From: CADEEN01 sp031379365
Lineage (GTDB): Bacteria > Pseudomonadota > Gammaproteobacteria > Burkholderiales > Burkholderiaceae_C
Direction of reading: 5' to 3'
Assembly (NCBI GenBank): GCA_031379365.1
Contig: JANNFB010000040.1
Span: 1 to 39,076 of the forward strand
DNA: 39,076 bases
This document shows, one piece after another, positions 1 to 8,129 of the stretch. The notes beneath the pieces were generated by a model. That model saw nothing but the letters and a program-made list of their open reading frames with translations. It made no database searches and was not told where the DNA came from. A program made the translations under genes and the position numbers. Positions within the stretch are counted from its first letter, which is position 1. Every line of letters starts with the position of its first letter.

Positions 1-233
1 GTTGCATTGAGCCCCTTTGCTTTGGTGACTTTCATTTGGGGCCGCAAATGTTCGCGAAGCGGGGGTCCGCTCACTTCGCGCAGCGAAGTTATGCGGGCAC
101 CAAAGTTACCGGGCCGCCGGGCCGGGACCCGGCAGGGTGGAGCGCCGCCAAAGCGATCCAAAGCAAAGCCAAGCGAAGACTCCGCAGAGACCGCTGGCGC
201 GCCGTGCAAGGCCGGCGAGCGAGCTGATGAGCC
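1..233. other. Non-coding stretch upstream of dnaE2
   Basis: No convincing gene is visible here. In Burkholderiales dnaE2 usually follows imuA-imuB directly, but I cannot recognise an ImuB C-terminus in any frame. Short frames exist on both strands, but they have low-complexity Arg/Ala/Gly/Pro composition and mutually overlap, as expected of GC-rich spacer. The text from about 110 to 200 (GC-rich, then several AAAGC words) looks like intergenic repeat material rather than protein. imuB, if present, lies further left or elsewhere. Confidence 0.4.
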
Positions 234-3200
234 ATGCCCCAACCCACCCATCCCAAGGCGCAGCGCCCGCAGCCGCCGCTCGCACCGCCGCCGACACCGC
301 TGCTCGAGCGCCTGCCGGCCTATGCCGAGCTGCACTGTCGCTCCAATTTCAGCTTCCTGACAGGTGCGTCGCATCCCGAAGAACTCGTCGCGCGCGCTGC
401 GCAGCTCGGGTATGCCGCGATCGCCATCACCGATGAATGCTCCGTTGCCGGCGTCGTGCGCGCGCATGAAGAGGCCAAGCGGCAGAACGAAGCCGGCAAC
501 CCGATCCAGCTGCTGATCGGCAGCGTCTTCGATGTGCAAGGCGAGGGCGCCACGCCCGCCTGCCGGCTGGTGTTGATCGCGCGCCATCGCGAAGGCTATG
601 GCGATGTGTGCGAGCTGATCACGCGGGCCCGCTTGCGCTGCGCGAAGGGGCAGTACCGCCTGGGCGTGCGCGACCTCGACAGTGGCACATTGCAAGGCGC
701 GCCGGGCTGCCATGCTCTGTTGATCCCGCGCCGCGATGACCCGCCCGCGCTGCTGCTGGCGCAGGCGCGCTGGCTTCAAGCCACGTTTGCCGAGCGCGCG
801 GCGATCGCCGTCGAGCTGCTGCTGTATGCCGACGACTCGCTGCTCGTCGAACGCCTCGATGCCGTGGCCAGCCACACCGGTTTGCCGCTGGTGGCCGCGG
901 GTGATGTGTTGATGCACCAGCGTTCGAGAAAACCGTTGCAGGACACGCTGACCGCCGTGCGCCTGAAGACGCCGCTGGCCGACTGCGGCTTTGCCTTGGC
1001 GCGCAACGCCGAGCAGCACTTGCGCTCGCGCCTGCGCCTGGCCCAGCTGTACCGGCCGGCGTGGTTGCAGGCCGCCATGCGCATCGCCGAGGGCTGCGCC
1101 TTCAGTCTGAGCGAGCTGCGCTACGAGTACCCGGCCGAACTGGTGCCCGAGGGCAGCACGCCGATCGCCCACCTGCGTGCCCTCACCGTCCTCGGTGCGC
1201 AGGAGCGCTATCCGCAAGGAACACCTGCTTCAGTGCTGGCGCAGATCGAAAAAGAAATGGGCCTGATCCAAGCCCTGCGCTACGAAGCCTTCTTCCTCAC
1301 CGTGCACGACATCGTGCGCTTCGCACGCGGCCAGGGCATCCTGTGCCAGGGGCGTGGTTCGGCGGCGAACTCAGCGGTCTGCTATTGCCTGGGCATCACG
1401 GAAGTGAACCCGATGCACACCACGCTGCTATTCGAGCGCTTCATCTCGAAGGAGCGCGATGAGCCGCCCGACATCGATGTCGATTTCGAGCACGAGCGGC
1501 GCGAAGAAGTCATCCAGTACATCTACGCCAAGTACGGCACCGAGCGCTGCGCACTGGCCGCCGCGCTCAGCACCTACCGCACCCGAGGTGCGGTGCGCGA
1601 CACCGGCAAGGCCCTGGGCCTGGACGAGCCGCAGATCGACGCGCTGGCGCGTTCGGTGCACTGGTTCGATGACCCCACGCGCCTGGCCCTGGGCTTGGCC
1701 GAGGCCGGCATCGACGCCGCCGCGCCGATCACCCAGCGCTGGATGGAGCTGATCGCCACGATCAAGGGCTTTCCGCGCCACCTGTCGCAACACAGCGGTG
1801 GCTTCGTCATCGCCGCGGGCAAGCTGAGCCGGCTGGTGCCGATCGAGAACGCGGCGATGGAAGACCGCCGCGTGATTCAGTGGGACAAGGACGATCTCGA
1901 ATCACTCGGCCTGCTCAAGGTCGATGTGCTGGCCCTGGGCATGCTGAGCTGCATCCGCCGCACGCTCGACTTGATGACAATCTGGCACGGCCAACGCTGG
2001 CGCATGCAGGACATCCCGCAGGACGACATCGCCTCGTTCGAGATGGCCCGCCGAGCCGACACCGTGGGCGTGTTCCAGATCGAGAGCCGCGCCCAGATGA
2101 GCATGTTGCCGCGCCTCAAGCCGCGTTGCCTGTACGACCTGGTGATCGAGGTCGCCATCGTGCGCCCCGGTCCAATCCAGGGCGGCATGGTGCATCCGTA
2201 TTTGAAGCGCCGCGACGAAGCCGCCGCCGGGCGCAAAGAGCCTTCGCGCTACCCCGCGCTCGACGTTGCGCTCGGCCGTACCCTGGGTGTGCCGATCTTC
2301 CAGGAGCAGGTGATGCAGATCTGCGTCATCGCCGCCGGCTTCACCCCCGGCGAGGCCGACGGCCTGCGCCGCGCGATGGCCGCATGGCGGCGCGACGGCC
2401 ATGTCGACCAGTTCGAGACGCGCATCAAGGAAGGCATGGCGAAGAAGGGCTACGACCCCGACTTCGCCGACGCCATCTTCAAGCAGATCTGCGGCTTCGG
2501 CGAATACGGCTTCCCCGAAAGCCACGCCTACAGCTTCGCCCTCCTGGCTTATGTGAGCCTGTGGATGAAGTGCCACGAGCCGGCGATCTTCCTGGCCGCG
2601 CTGATCAACTCGCAGCCGATGGGTTTTTATGCGCCTTCGCAACTGGTGCAAGACGCCGTGCGGCATGGCGTCGAGGTGAGGCCGATCGATGTGGGCGCGA
2701 GCGATTGGGATTGCACGCTGGAGCATCCAACACCGCCCGTTCACCTTGAGCCTGTCCTTCGACAAGCTCAGGATGATCGGGGCACCGTGCACCCCGCCGT
2801 GCGCTTGGGCCTGCGCCTGGTCGGCTCGCTCACGCAAGCCGCCGCCGAGCGCATCACGCAAGCGCGCCGCGTGCAGGGCTTTGCCAGCGTCGATGACCTG
2901 GCGCGCCGCGCTGGGCTCGACGCGCGCGACTTGCAATCCCTGGCGCAGGCCGATGCCCTGCAATCCCTGGCCGGTCACCGCCGCCGCCAACTCTGGGCGG
3001 CGGCCGGCCAGGAACGCATCGACACCACAGCCCTGCTCGCCAACGCCCCCATCGTCGAGCGCGCCCACGAACAGCCCGATCTGTTCGAGGCCGCCGAAGG
3101 CGAAGCCATCACCCTCGACTACGCCGCCACCGGCCTGACGCTGCGCCGCCATCCGCTGGCACTCCTGCGCAGCCGCCTGAACCAACGCGGCTGGCGCAGC

Positions 3201-3512
3201 GCCGATCAACTGGCGCAACTCCAAGACGGCGCCGCCACCTGGGCCTGCGGCATCGTCACGATGCGCCAGCAACCCGAGACCGCCAAGGGCGTCATCTTCG
3301 TCACGCTCGAAGACGAAACCGGCAGCGTCAACATCATCGTCTGGCGCCATGTGCGCGAGCGCCAGCGCACGGCGCTGCTGCGTTCACGCCTCTTGGCCGT
3401 GGCCGGGCAGTGGCAGGCCAAGGACGGCAGCACGCACTTGATCGCGCGCCGACTGGTGGACGTGACACCGTGGCTCGGCAGCCTGGCGACGAGTTCGAGA
3501 GATTTTCATTGA
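234..3512 (+). CDS. dnaE2: Error-prone DNA polymerase DnaE2 (ImuC)
   Basis: This is a C-family DNA polymerase alpha subunit homologue of 1092 aa, used in damage-induced translesion synthesis with ImuA/ImuB. The order is typical: an N-terminal PHP domain (HCRSNFSFLTGASHPEEL near residue 35), the polymerase core with the catalytic PDIDVDF motif near residues 415-420, the fingers region with GFPESHAYSFALLAYVS near 762-778, a helix-hairpin-helix region and a C-terminal OB fold (about 995-1080). The length is close to the family norm, slightly long because of a proline-rich N-terminus and a palindromic repeat read in frame at about residues 836-848. ATG 234 is chosen because it gives the family N-terminus shortly afterwards; the upstream Shine-Dalgarno is weak. 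No imuA or imuB is visible next to it. SOS control is typical of the family, but I did not identify a LexA box. A decayed second copy of the 3' part lies at 6085-6709. Confidence 0.96.
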   Translation: MPQPTHPKAQRPQPPLAPPPTPLLERLPAYAELHCRSNFSFLTGASHPEELVARAAQLGYAAIAITDECSVAGVVRAHEEAKRQNEAGNPIQLLIGSVFDVQGEGATPACRLVLIARHREGYGDVCELITRARLRCAKGQYRLGVRDLDSGTLQGAPGCHALLIPRRDDPPALLLAQARWLQATFAERAAIAVELLLYADDSLLVERLDAVASHTGLPLVAAGDVLMHQRSRKPLQDTLTAVRLKTPLADCGFALARNAEQHLRSRLRLAQLYRPAWLQAAMRIAEGCAFSLSELRYEYPAELVPEGSTPIAHLRALTVLGAQERYPQGTPASVLAQIEKEMGLIQALRYEAFFLTVHDIVRFARGQGILCQGRGSAANSAVCYCLGITEVNPMHTTLLFERFISKERDEPPDIDVDFEHERREEVIQYIYAKYGTERCALAAALSTYRTRGAVRDTGKALGLDEPQIDALARSVHWFDDPTRLALGLAEAGIDAAAPITQRWMELIATIKGFPRHLSQHSGGFVIAAGKLSRLVPIENAAMEDRRVIQWDKDDLESLGLLKVDVLALGMLSCIRRTLDLMTIWHGQRWRMQDIPQDDIASFEMARRADTVGVFQIESRAQMSMLPRLKPRCLYDLVIEVAIVRPGPIQGGMVHPYLKRRDEAAAGRKEPSRYPALDVALGRTLGVPIFQEQVMQICVIAAGFTPGEADGLRRAMAAWRRDGHVDQFETRIKEGMAKKGYDPDFADAIFKQICGFGEYGFPESHAYSFALLAYVSLWMKCHEPAIFLAALINSQPMGFYAPSQLVQDAVRHGVEVRPIDVGASDWDCTLEHPTPPVHLEPVLRQAQDDRGTVHPAVRLGLRLVGSLTQAAAERITQARRVQGFASVDDLARRAGLDARDLQSLAQADALQSLAGHRRRQLWAAAGQERIDTTALLANAPIVERAHEQPDLFEAAEGEAITLDYAATGLTLRRHPLALLRSRLNQRGWRSADQLAQLQDGAATWACGIVTMRQQPETAKGVIFVTLEDETGSVNIIVWRHVRERQRTALLRSRLLAVAGQWQAKDGSTHLIARRLVDVTPWLGSLATSSRDFH
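2744..2773. repeat. Palindromic repeat inserted in frame in dnaE2
   Basis: TTGAGCCTGTC and GACAAGCTCAGG form a stem with one mismatch around a CTTC loop (2747-2751 pairs with 2766-2770, and 2753-2756 with 2761-2764). The wording matches the well-known short palindromic repeats of many proteobacterial genomes that contain the phrase TTCGACAAGCTCAGG. The repeat is normally intergenic; here it is translated as part of DnaE2, between the DWDCTLE segment and the AVRLGLRLVGSL segment, where family members run on with a short loop. The repeat plus its flanks spans roughly 2737-2785. Confidence 0.8.
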
Positions 3513-3669
3513 GGGCTGCGGTCGGACGTGGTCACTCCAAGCGGGTCGCGTTCGTCACCCGTTGATCGCATGGCCGAAGCCGCAGTCGCGCGCTCGACTC
3601 GAACGTGCGGCAGCAGGGTCACGCTCGACGTGGCATCGGGGCGCGGCGGCGCCAGCCTGGCTCGAACGG

Positions 3670-5652
3670 TTAACCGCTGTTGCGCACTTCGATGCACTGC
3701 GGGTGCGCGCGGAACTGCGGGAGCGCGCACTGCTGCTGCATGCAGTAGGCCAGCGAAACCTGGCTTCGGTTACCGCACACAGCCAGCAGCGAACGCAGGC
3801 GGGCTTTCCGCTTGATGCCCGCGCCACCAGCCACGCCGGCGCTGCGCGCCGCCGCCGCGGGCCGCGGCGCTGTGCTGCTGCTGCTGCTGCGTGAAGTCGG
3901 GGGCGTGCCAGTGCGCGGATTCGTGTACGCGCTGCGAACCGCGCTCGAGTGTGCTGCCGGGAGCGCCGCAGCCTTGCCAGGCGCGACATCGGTGACTGGC
4001 GGCGCAGCCACCACCGTGGCCGGCACGCCGCCCGAGGCGGCACCGTCGTCAGCCGCGGGCAAGGCGGTTTCGGAACTGCTGTTGCCCGCTGGCGTGTTTG
4101 CTGCGCGCGCCGTGCTTTCAGAGGGAGCACTGGGGGAACTCGGCTGCGCCGGTGGCTCAGGAGCGCGTATCGCAGCGGCCGTTGCGGGTTCAATCGCCGG
4201 CGGTGACGTTGTCAGCATGCCGAGCGCAAAGCGGTCACCGCTCGGCGTCGACGGGTACCACCATGCTGCTGTGACACCGGCCGCCAGCAGAACCGTGGCG
4301 GCCAGGGCGCGAGCCGGCCAGCGCTTCGGGCGGCGGGGCGCGAAACTGGCGACGAACGGGCCGGTGTCTCGCTCTGCCGTGTCGGCCGCGTCAGGGCCGG
4401 AGGCAGGTTCGAGCACCGGCGTGTCTGCCGGGTCGAAGGCCAGGGGCGGGTCGGGCGCGAGAGCGGGCGCCGATGCAACGAGGTCGAGCTGCTGATCGGG
4501 CGCGGACCAGGAGGGCTCGACCCGATCGAATGGCGACGCCGCAACCGGCGGCTCGGCCAACGGCGCGGCCGCAGGAACAGGAACTGCAAAGGGAGGGATA
4601 GCACGCAGCGCCTGCCCACCTTCATCGAGCGGTGTCGGCTGCGAAGTCAACCCGTCGAGCTCTTCGCCTGGCGCCTGTGGCACGCCGCCTACCCAGCGCG
4701 GCGCCGGCTCCGCACCGAGCGAGCGCAGTGGTACTTCGCCGGACAACAGGCGCCGAAACTCGGCAACGGTTTGTGGTCGCGACTCTTCTGTCCGGGCCAG
4801 CCCCCACTCGAGGGCCTGAATCAGGCCGCGACGACGCTGTGCCGTGTCACCCGGCCCTTCGGGCAGGCTGGAGAGCGCTTGACGCAGATCGAGCACCGCA
4901 CCGGCGCTGCGTTGTTGCGGTGTCGGTACGGTGAGGCCGGTGGCTGCAAAGTACGCGGTGGCCGCCAACGCAGGGAAGTCGTCAGCCTGGTTCGGCTGCG
5001 AGTGGCGCGCGCGCTGCGGCGCCGCCGCGGACTGCCACGGCGCCGACGGCAGATTGTCGAGTTCACGCGCCACGCTGGCAAAGCCGAGCAGCAGTGCCTG
5101 GCCGGATTCGCGGACCATCACCTGCTGCGCTTGCACGCAGCCGTGCGCGAGGCCGCGCAAATGCAGTGCCTGCATCGCCTGCAGCAGGTTGTCGACCAAG
5201 CCGGCCACCCAAGCCAGGGTCGGCGGCTCGAGTCGGCTGCGACAGTGCTGTTCGAGGCTGACGCCGTCGACCAGGGGCATCACGCGGTACAGCGTGCGAT
5301 GCGCCGGTATTGTTGCGAGCACCTGCACGAGGCAGGGGTGCTGGACGGCGGCCAGCGCATTGCCTTCGCCCATGAAGGCCATGCGGGCGACCGAGGTGGC
5401 GATCGAATCGCTCACGTCACCCGGGCGCACGCTGCCATCCGACAGGCGCAGCAGGCGGCTGCGCGGCATGAATTCTTTGAGTGCGCGGGTGGTGCCGAGC
5501 CGGTCGTCGCGGGTCAGGTAAACGAAGCCGTAGCGACTCTCGGACAGGACCTGAAGCACGGTGTAGGCCTCGATCTGGCTTCCGATCGGCAACGCCGCGG
5601 CGGCGTCGGGCGCAGTGCCGGCCGAGCTCGGGAGATCCAATCGCGCAGACAT
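3670..5652 (-). CDS. Membrane-anchored Ser/Thr pseudokinase with Cys-rich tail
   Basis: This 660-aa protein has an N-terminal protein-kinase fold (about residues 26-310). The ATP-site lysine (ALKEFMP, K59) and a probable alpha-C glutamate (E96) are present. The catalytic loop reads AHGCVQAQQVMV instead of HRDxKxxN, so the Asp, Lys and Asn are replaced by Cys, Gln and Gln. The DFG motif is GFA (190-192), and the glycine loop is poor. Phosphotransfer is therefore unlikely. A Pro/Ala-rich linker follows, then one membrane segment (WPARALAATVLLAAGVTAAWW, near 470), a low-complexity Ser/Ala/Pro stretch, and a basic tail with four cysteines (AVCGN, AYCMQQQC, PQCIEV), which would face the periplasm. 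ATG 5652 is chosen over a GTG 90 nt upstream because the kinase fold begins soon after it. The likely role is as a scaffold or sensor. A small gene candidate precedes it on the same strand. Confidence 0.85.
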   Translation of the reverse strand: MSARLDLPSSAGTAPDAAAALPIGSQIEAYTVLQVLSESRYGFVYLTRDDRLGTTRALKEFMPRSRLLRLSDGSVRPGDVSDSIATSVARMAFMGEGNALAAVQHPCLVQVLATIPAHRTLYRVMPLVDGVSLEQHCRSRLEPPTLAWVAGLVDNLLQAMQALHLRGLAHGCVQAQQVMVRESGQALLLGFASVARELDNLPSAPWQSAAAPQRARHSQPNQADDFPALAATAYFAATGLTVPTPQQRSAGAVLDLRQALSSLPEGPGDTAQRRRGLIQALEWGLARTEESRPQTVAEFRRLLSGEVPLRSLGAEPAPRWVGGVPQAPGEELDGLTSQPTPLDEGGQALRAIPPFAVPVPAAAPLAEPPVAASPFDRVEPSWSAPDQQLDLVASAPALAPDPPLAFDPADTPVLEPASGPDAADTAERDTGPFVASFAPRRPKRWPARALAATVLLAAGVTAAWWYPSTPSGDRFALGMLTTSPPAIEPATAAAIRAPEPPAQPSSPSAPSESTARAANTPAGNSSSETALPAADDGAASGGVPATVVAAPPVTDVAPGKAAALPAAHSSAVRSAYTNPRTGTPPTSRSSSSSTAPRPAAAARSAGVAGGAGIKRKARLRSLLAVCGNRSQVSLAYCMQQQCALPQFRAHPQCIEVRNSG

Positions 5653-5686
5653 CGGGGGTCGCTCTCGTCTCGGACTGTTTCGCCAG

Positions 5687-5827
5687 CTAGGGCCGTCGGT
5701 AGACGGACTCTCGCCTGGATCCAGCAGTGGCCGGCAACCCACGGCAAATGTTCTTCAGCAGTCCGGCTTGACCCGCGGCGCCCGACAGCGACACGTCGAG
5801 GCTCTGATCGACGGCGATTTCCAACAT
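5687..5827 (-). CDS. Candidate small protein (46 aa) upstream of the pseudokinase
   Basis: The reading frame starts MLEIAVDQSLDVSLSG and ends in a basic segment, SRRESVYRRP. ATG 5827 is preceded by a strong GAGGAAG Shine-Dalgarno about 8 nt upstream, better than most in the window. The stop lies 34 nt before the pseudokinase start, on the same strand, so both could be one transcript. I recognise no family; there is no signal peptide or membrane segment. The codon use is less GC-biased at third positions than in neighbouring genes, which weakens the case, and it could be chance or the remnant of a larger gene. Confidence 0.35.
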   Translation of the reverse strand: MLEIAVDQSLDVSLSGAAGQAGLLKNICRGLPATAGSRRESVYRRP

Positions 5828-5920
5828 GGTGTGTTCTTCCTCGAATCGCGCCACCGACAGCGCTCCATCTGTTCATCGAACGTGAATCAGTGTCGGGCAG
5901 CATCGTGCGCTGGCGTGTAG

Positions 5921-5954
5921 GAGGCCGCCGCCTGCGACCATAGGCGGCGGCCTC
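5921..5954. terminator. Perfect 13-bp stem-loop
   Basis: GAGGCCGCCGCCT (5921-5933) and AGGCGGCGGCCTC (5942-5954) pair perfectly around the 8-nt loop GCGACCAT. There is no T-tract on either side, so a classical intrinsic terminator is not shown. It lies between the pseudokinase operon, which reads away to the left, and the dnaE2 relic, and could be a transcript end, an insulator or a leftover of a mobile element end. Confidence 0.5.
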
Positions 5955-6084
5955 GCCATGACGACAGGTGAGCGCTCGAGCGAGCGTTGGTGCTCGGCGC
6001 GCCGGACATCGCCGTCCCCACGAATCCCCAGGGGCACCGCCCTTCTTGAAGATGCCGCTGGCCCCACCCCGCGGCGCGCAGTCC

Positions 6085-6709
6085 GACGAAGCCGCCGCTG
6101 GCCGCAAAGAGCCCTCGCGCTACTCCGCGCTCGACGTTGCGCTCGGCCGCACCCTGGGCGTGCCGATCTTCCAGGAACAGGTGATGCAGATCTGCGTCAT
6201 CGCCGCCGGCTTCACCCCCGGCGAGGCCGACGGCCTGCGCTGCGCGATGGCCGCGTGGCGGCGCGATGGGCACGTGGACCAGTTCGAAACCCGCATCAAG
6301 GACGGCATGGCCAAGAAGGGCTAAGACGCCGACTTTGCCGACGCCATCTTCAAACAGATCTGCGGCTTCGGCGAATACGGCTTCCCTGAAAGCCACGCCT
6401 ACAGTTTTGCGCTCCTGGCCTACATCAGCCTGTAGATGAAGTGCCACGAGCCGGCGATCGCGCCAGCAGCCCGAGACCGCCGAGGGCGTCATCTTCGTCA
6501 CGCTCGAAGACGAAACCGGCAGCGTCAACATCATCGTCTGGCGCCATGTGCGCGAACGCCAGCGCACGGCGCTGCTGCGTTCACGCCTCTTGGCCGTGGC
6601 CGGGCAGTGGCAGGCCAAGGACGGCAGCACGCACCTGATCGCGCGCCGGCTGGTGGACGTGACACCGTGGCTCGGCAACCTGGCGACGAGTTCGAGAGAT
6701 TTTCATTGA
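6085..6709 (+). pseudogene. Decayed dnaE2 fragment (internal deletion, two stops)
   Basis: Bases 6085-6459 align without gaps to 2214-2588 of the intact dnaE2, and 6460-6709 align to 3263-3512, ending at the same TGA. The 674 bp between them (2589-3262) are missing, which is not a multiple of three, so the frame is lost at the joint. In the first block TAC has become TAA (6322-6324) and TGG has become TAG (6433-6435). I count about 30 differences in 375 nt in the first block, mostly silent third positions, but only 6 in 250 nt in the second. No product of polymerase type can be made. The 5' half of the gene is absent. A broken IS91-type transposase end follows within about 50 nt. Confidence 0.93.
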
Positions 6710-6760
6710 CAGCGGTGGCCGGCAAACCACGCTGTACCGCCCAAGTGCGAGGCGATCTGT

Positions 6761-7017
6761 GCGCACCACCGCCCGGTGCGGCTGAACTGGGCCGAGCTGC
6801 TCAAGACCGTGCTCGATCTCGACATGGCGCACTGCCCGAACTGCGGCGGTGAGCTGAGATTCTTGCGGTGATCCTGGAGCAGCCGGTCATCGAGAAGAGG
6901 CTCATGCACCTGGACTTGCAGGTGCGCGCGCCGCCTCCTGCTCCGGCCCGCGGCCTGACGCTACCCAACCGTGACCGTTCAGGCGGCCCGGTGCCCAGGG
7001 CCGCTGTGATCAGCTGA
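6761..7017 (+). pseudogene. IS91-type transposase C-terminal remnant (frameshifted)
   Basis: The frame from 6761 reads RLNWAELLKTVLDLDMAHC and then PNCGGELRF, the C-terminal Trp-Ala-x-Leu-Leu segment and CxxC zinc ribbon of the Y1/IS91-like transposases. It hits TGA at 6869-6871. The next frame, from about 6868, continues with VILEQPVIEKRLMHLDLQVR and a Pro-rich tail to a TGA at 7015-7017, which is the expected continuation (the usual wording is close to AILExPVIEKILxHLGL). One frameshift and the absence of the catalytic N-terminal two thirds make this a relic. The match is by family knowledge, not a search. Confidence 0.75.
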
Positions 7018-7212
7018 GTCCGGGGGCTCCGGGAAGGGTCAAAGCGGCCCGCAGATCAGGGCTCACCCACATTCAATCCCCATGGCAGATCAGTCGTCGC
7101 GAACACGCGTTGTAGACCGGCCGACGCTTTCGCTGGAACTCGCAGCGCTTGGCCTGCGCCGCGGCGCGGCCCTGCGATGATCGGGTCTTGACCCACCCCA
7201 CCTTGCCGCACC

Positions 7213-8004
7213 ATGGACCAAGCCCGCGCCTTCACCGAATTGATGCAGGCGCACCGGTCGATCCGGTCGTTCAAGGCCGACCCCTTGCCCGATGGCTTGA
7301 TGAACCGCTTGCTGGAACAGGCCCTGCACGGCTCGTCCAGCAGCGGCAATCTCAACATGATCTCGGTGGTGAAGACGCAGCAGGCCGAGCGCAGAGCGCA
7401 CCTGTGCGAACTGCATGGTGACCAAGCGATGGTGCTGCAAGCACCGCTGGTGCTGACCTTCTGCGCCGACAGCTTTCGCACGCGCGAGTGGCTGGCCTTG
7501 CGCGGCGCCAGGCCCGGCTTCGCAGACTTCATGAGCTGGCATGTGGCGGGCTATGACGCGATGATCCTGTCCCAGACCGTGGCGCTGGCCTGTGAAAGCC
7601 ACGGCCTGGGCATTTGCTACATGGGTACCACGCTCTTCTCGATGCGCGACATCGCCAACTACCTGGAATTGCCGCCCAACTGCCTGCCTGTGACCAGCCT
7701 GGTGGTGGGCTGGCCCGCCGAGGCGCCGGGGCAGCGCGACCGCTTGCCGCCTGCGGCCTGGATCCATGAAGAACGCTACCAACGCCCCAGCGCAGCGGAC
7801 ATCGAAGCCCGCTTCACCGAACGGGAGCGGCGCGGCAAGGCGCGCTACATGGACGGCAGCCCGGAGATGGCGGCCTTGTGGACCGAGCACGGCATCGAGT
7901 CATTGGCGCAGTACTACACCAGCAAGATCAAGTACGACCCGGATCGCTTCGCCGACTGGTCCGCCGACATGGAAGCCTTGTTGCGGGAGCGCGGCTTCCT
8001 CTGA
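7213..8004 (+). CDS. Nitroreductase family protein
   Basis: This is a 263-aa FMN-dependent oxidoreductase of the nitroreductase superfamily, predicted cytoplasmic, reducing nitro-aromatics, quinones or similar with NAD(P)H. The N-terminal HRSIRSFKADPLPDGL is the family's FMN-phosphate-binding RSxRxF region. SSSSGNLNMISVV follows, where a conserved Ser/Asn contacts flavin, and the ACESHGLGICYMG segment (about 132-144) is the typical central helix-strand. The C-terminal extension YMDGSPEMAAL onwards is longer than in the minimal NfsB-type proteins. No clear Shine-Dalgarno precedes ATG 7213. It stands alone in orientation with the two genes that follow; the 125-nt gap to the next start argues against tight coupling. 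The substrate cannot be told. Confidence 0.9.
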   Translation: MDQARAFTELMQAHRSIRSFKADPLPDGLMNRLLEQALHGSSSSGNLNMISVVKTQQAERRAHLCELHGDQAMVLQAPLVLTFCADSFRTREWLALRGARPGFADFMSWHVAGYDAMILSQTVALACESHGLGICYMGTTLFSMRDIANYLELPPNCLPVTSLVVGWPAEAPGQRDRLPPAAWIHEERYQRPSAADIEARFTERERRGKARYMDGSPEMAALWTEHGIESLAQYYTSKIKYDPDRFADWSADMEALLRERGFL

Positions 8005-8129
8005 AGCGGCACGCCGGTGCAGGGCAGGCTGGCTACGGCGTCGCCGCAGGCACCGCAGGCCGACGGCGGCTTGGCCCACGCGTCTGGGCACAATGCGCGC
8101 TCCCCCTGGTCCCGACCCCCGAGCACACC

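Noticed and set aside
1..233. Possible end of imuB before dnaE2
   Set aside because: No ImuB-like residues were found in the frames that reach dnaE2. Overlapping short frames are of low-complexity composition.
1902..3350. Long open frame (482 aa) on the minus strand within dnaE2
   Set aside because: It is antisense to a clear dnaE2, with codon bias explained by the GC-rich third positions of the plus-strand gene. No family motif is visible.
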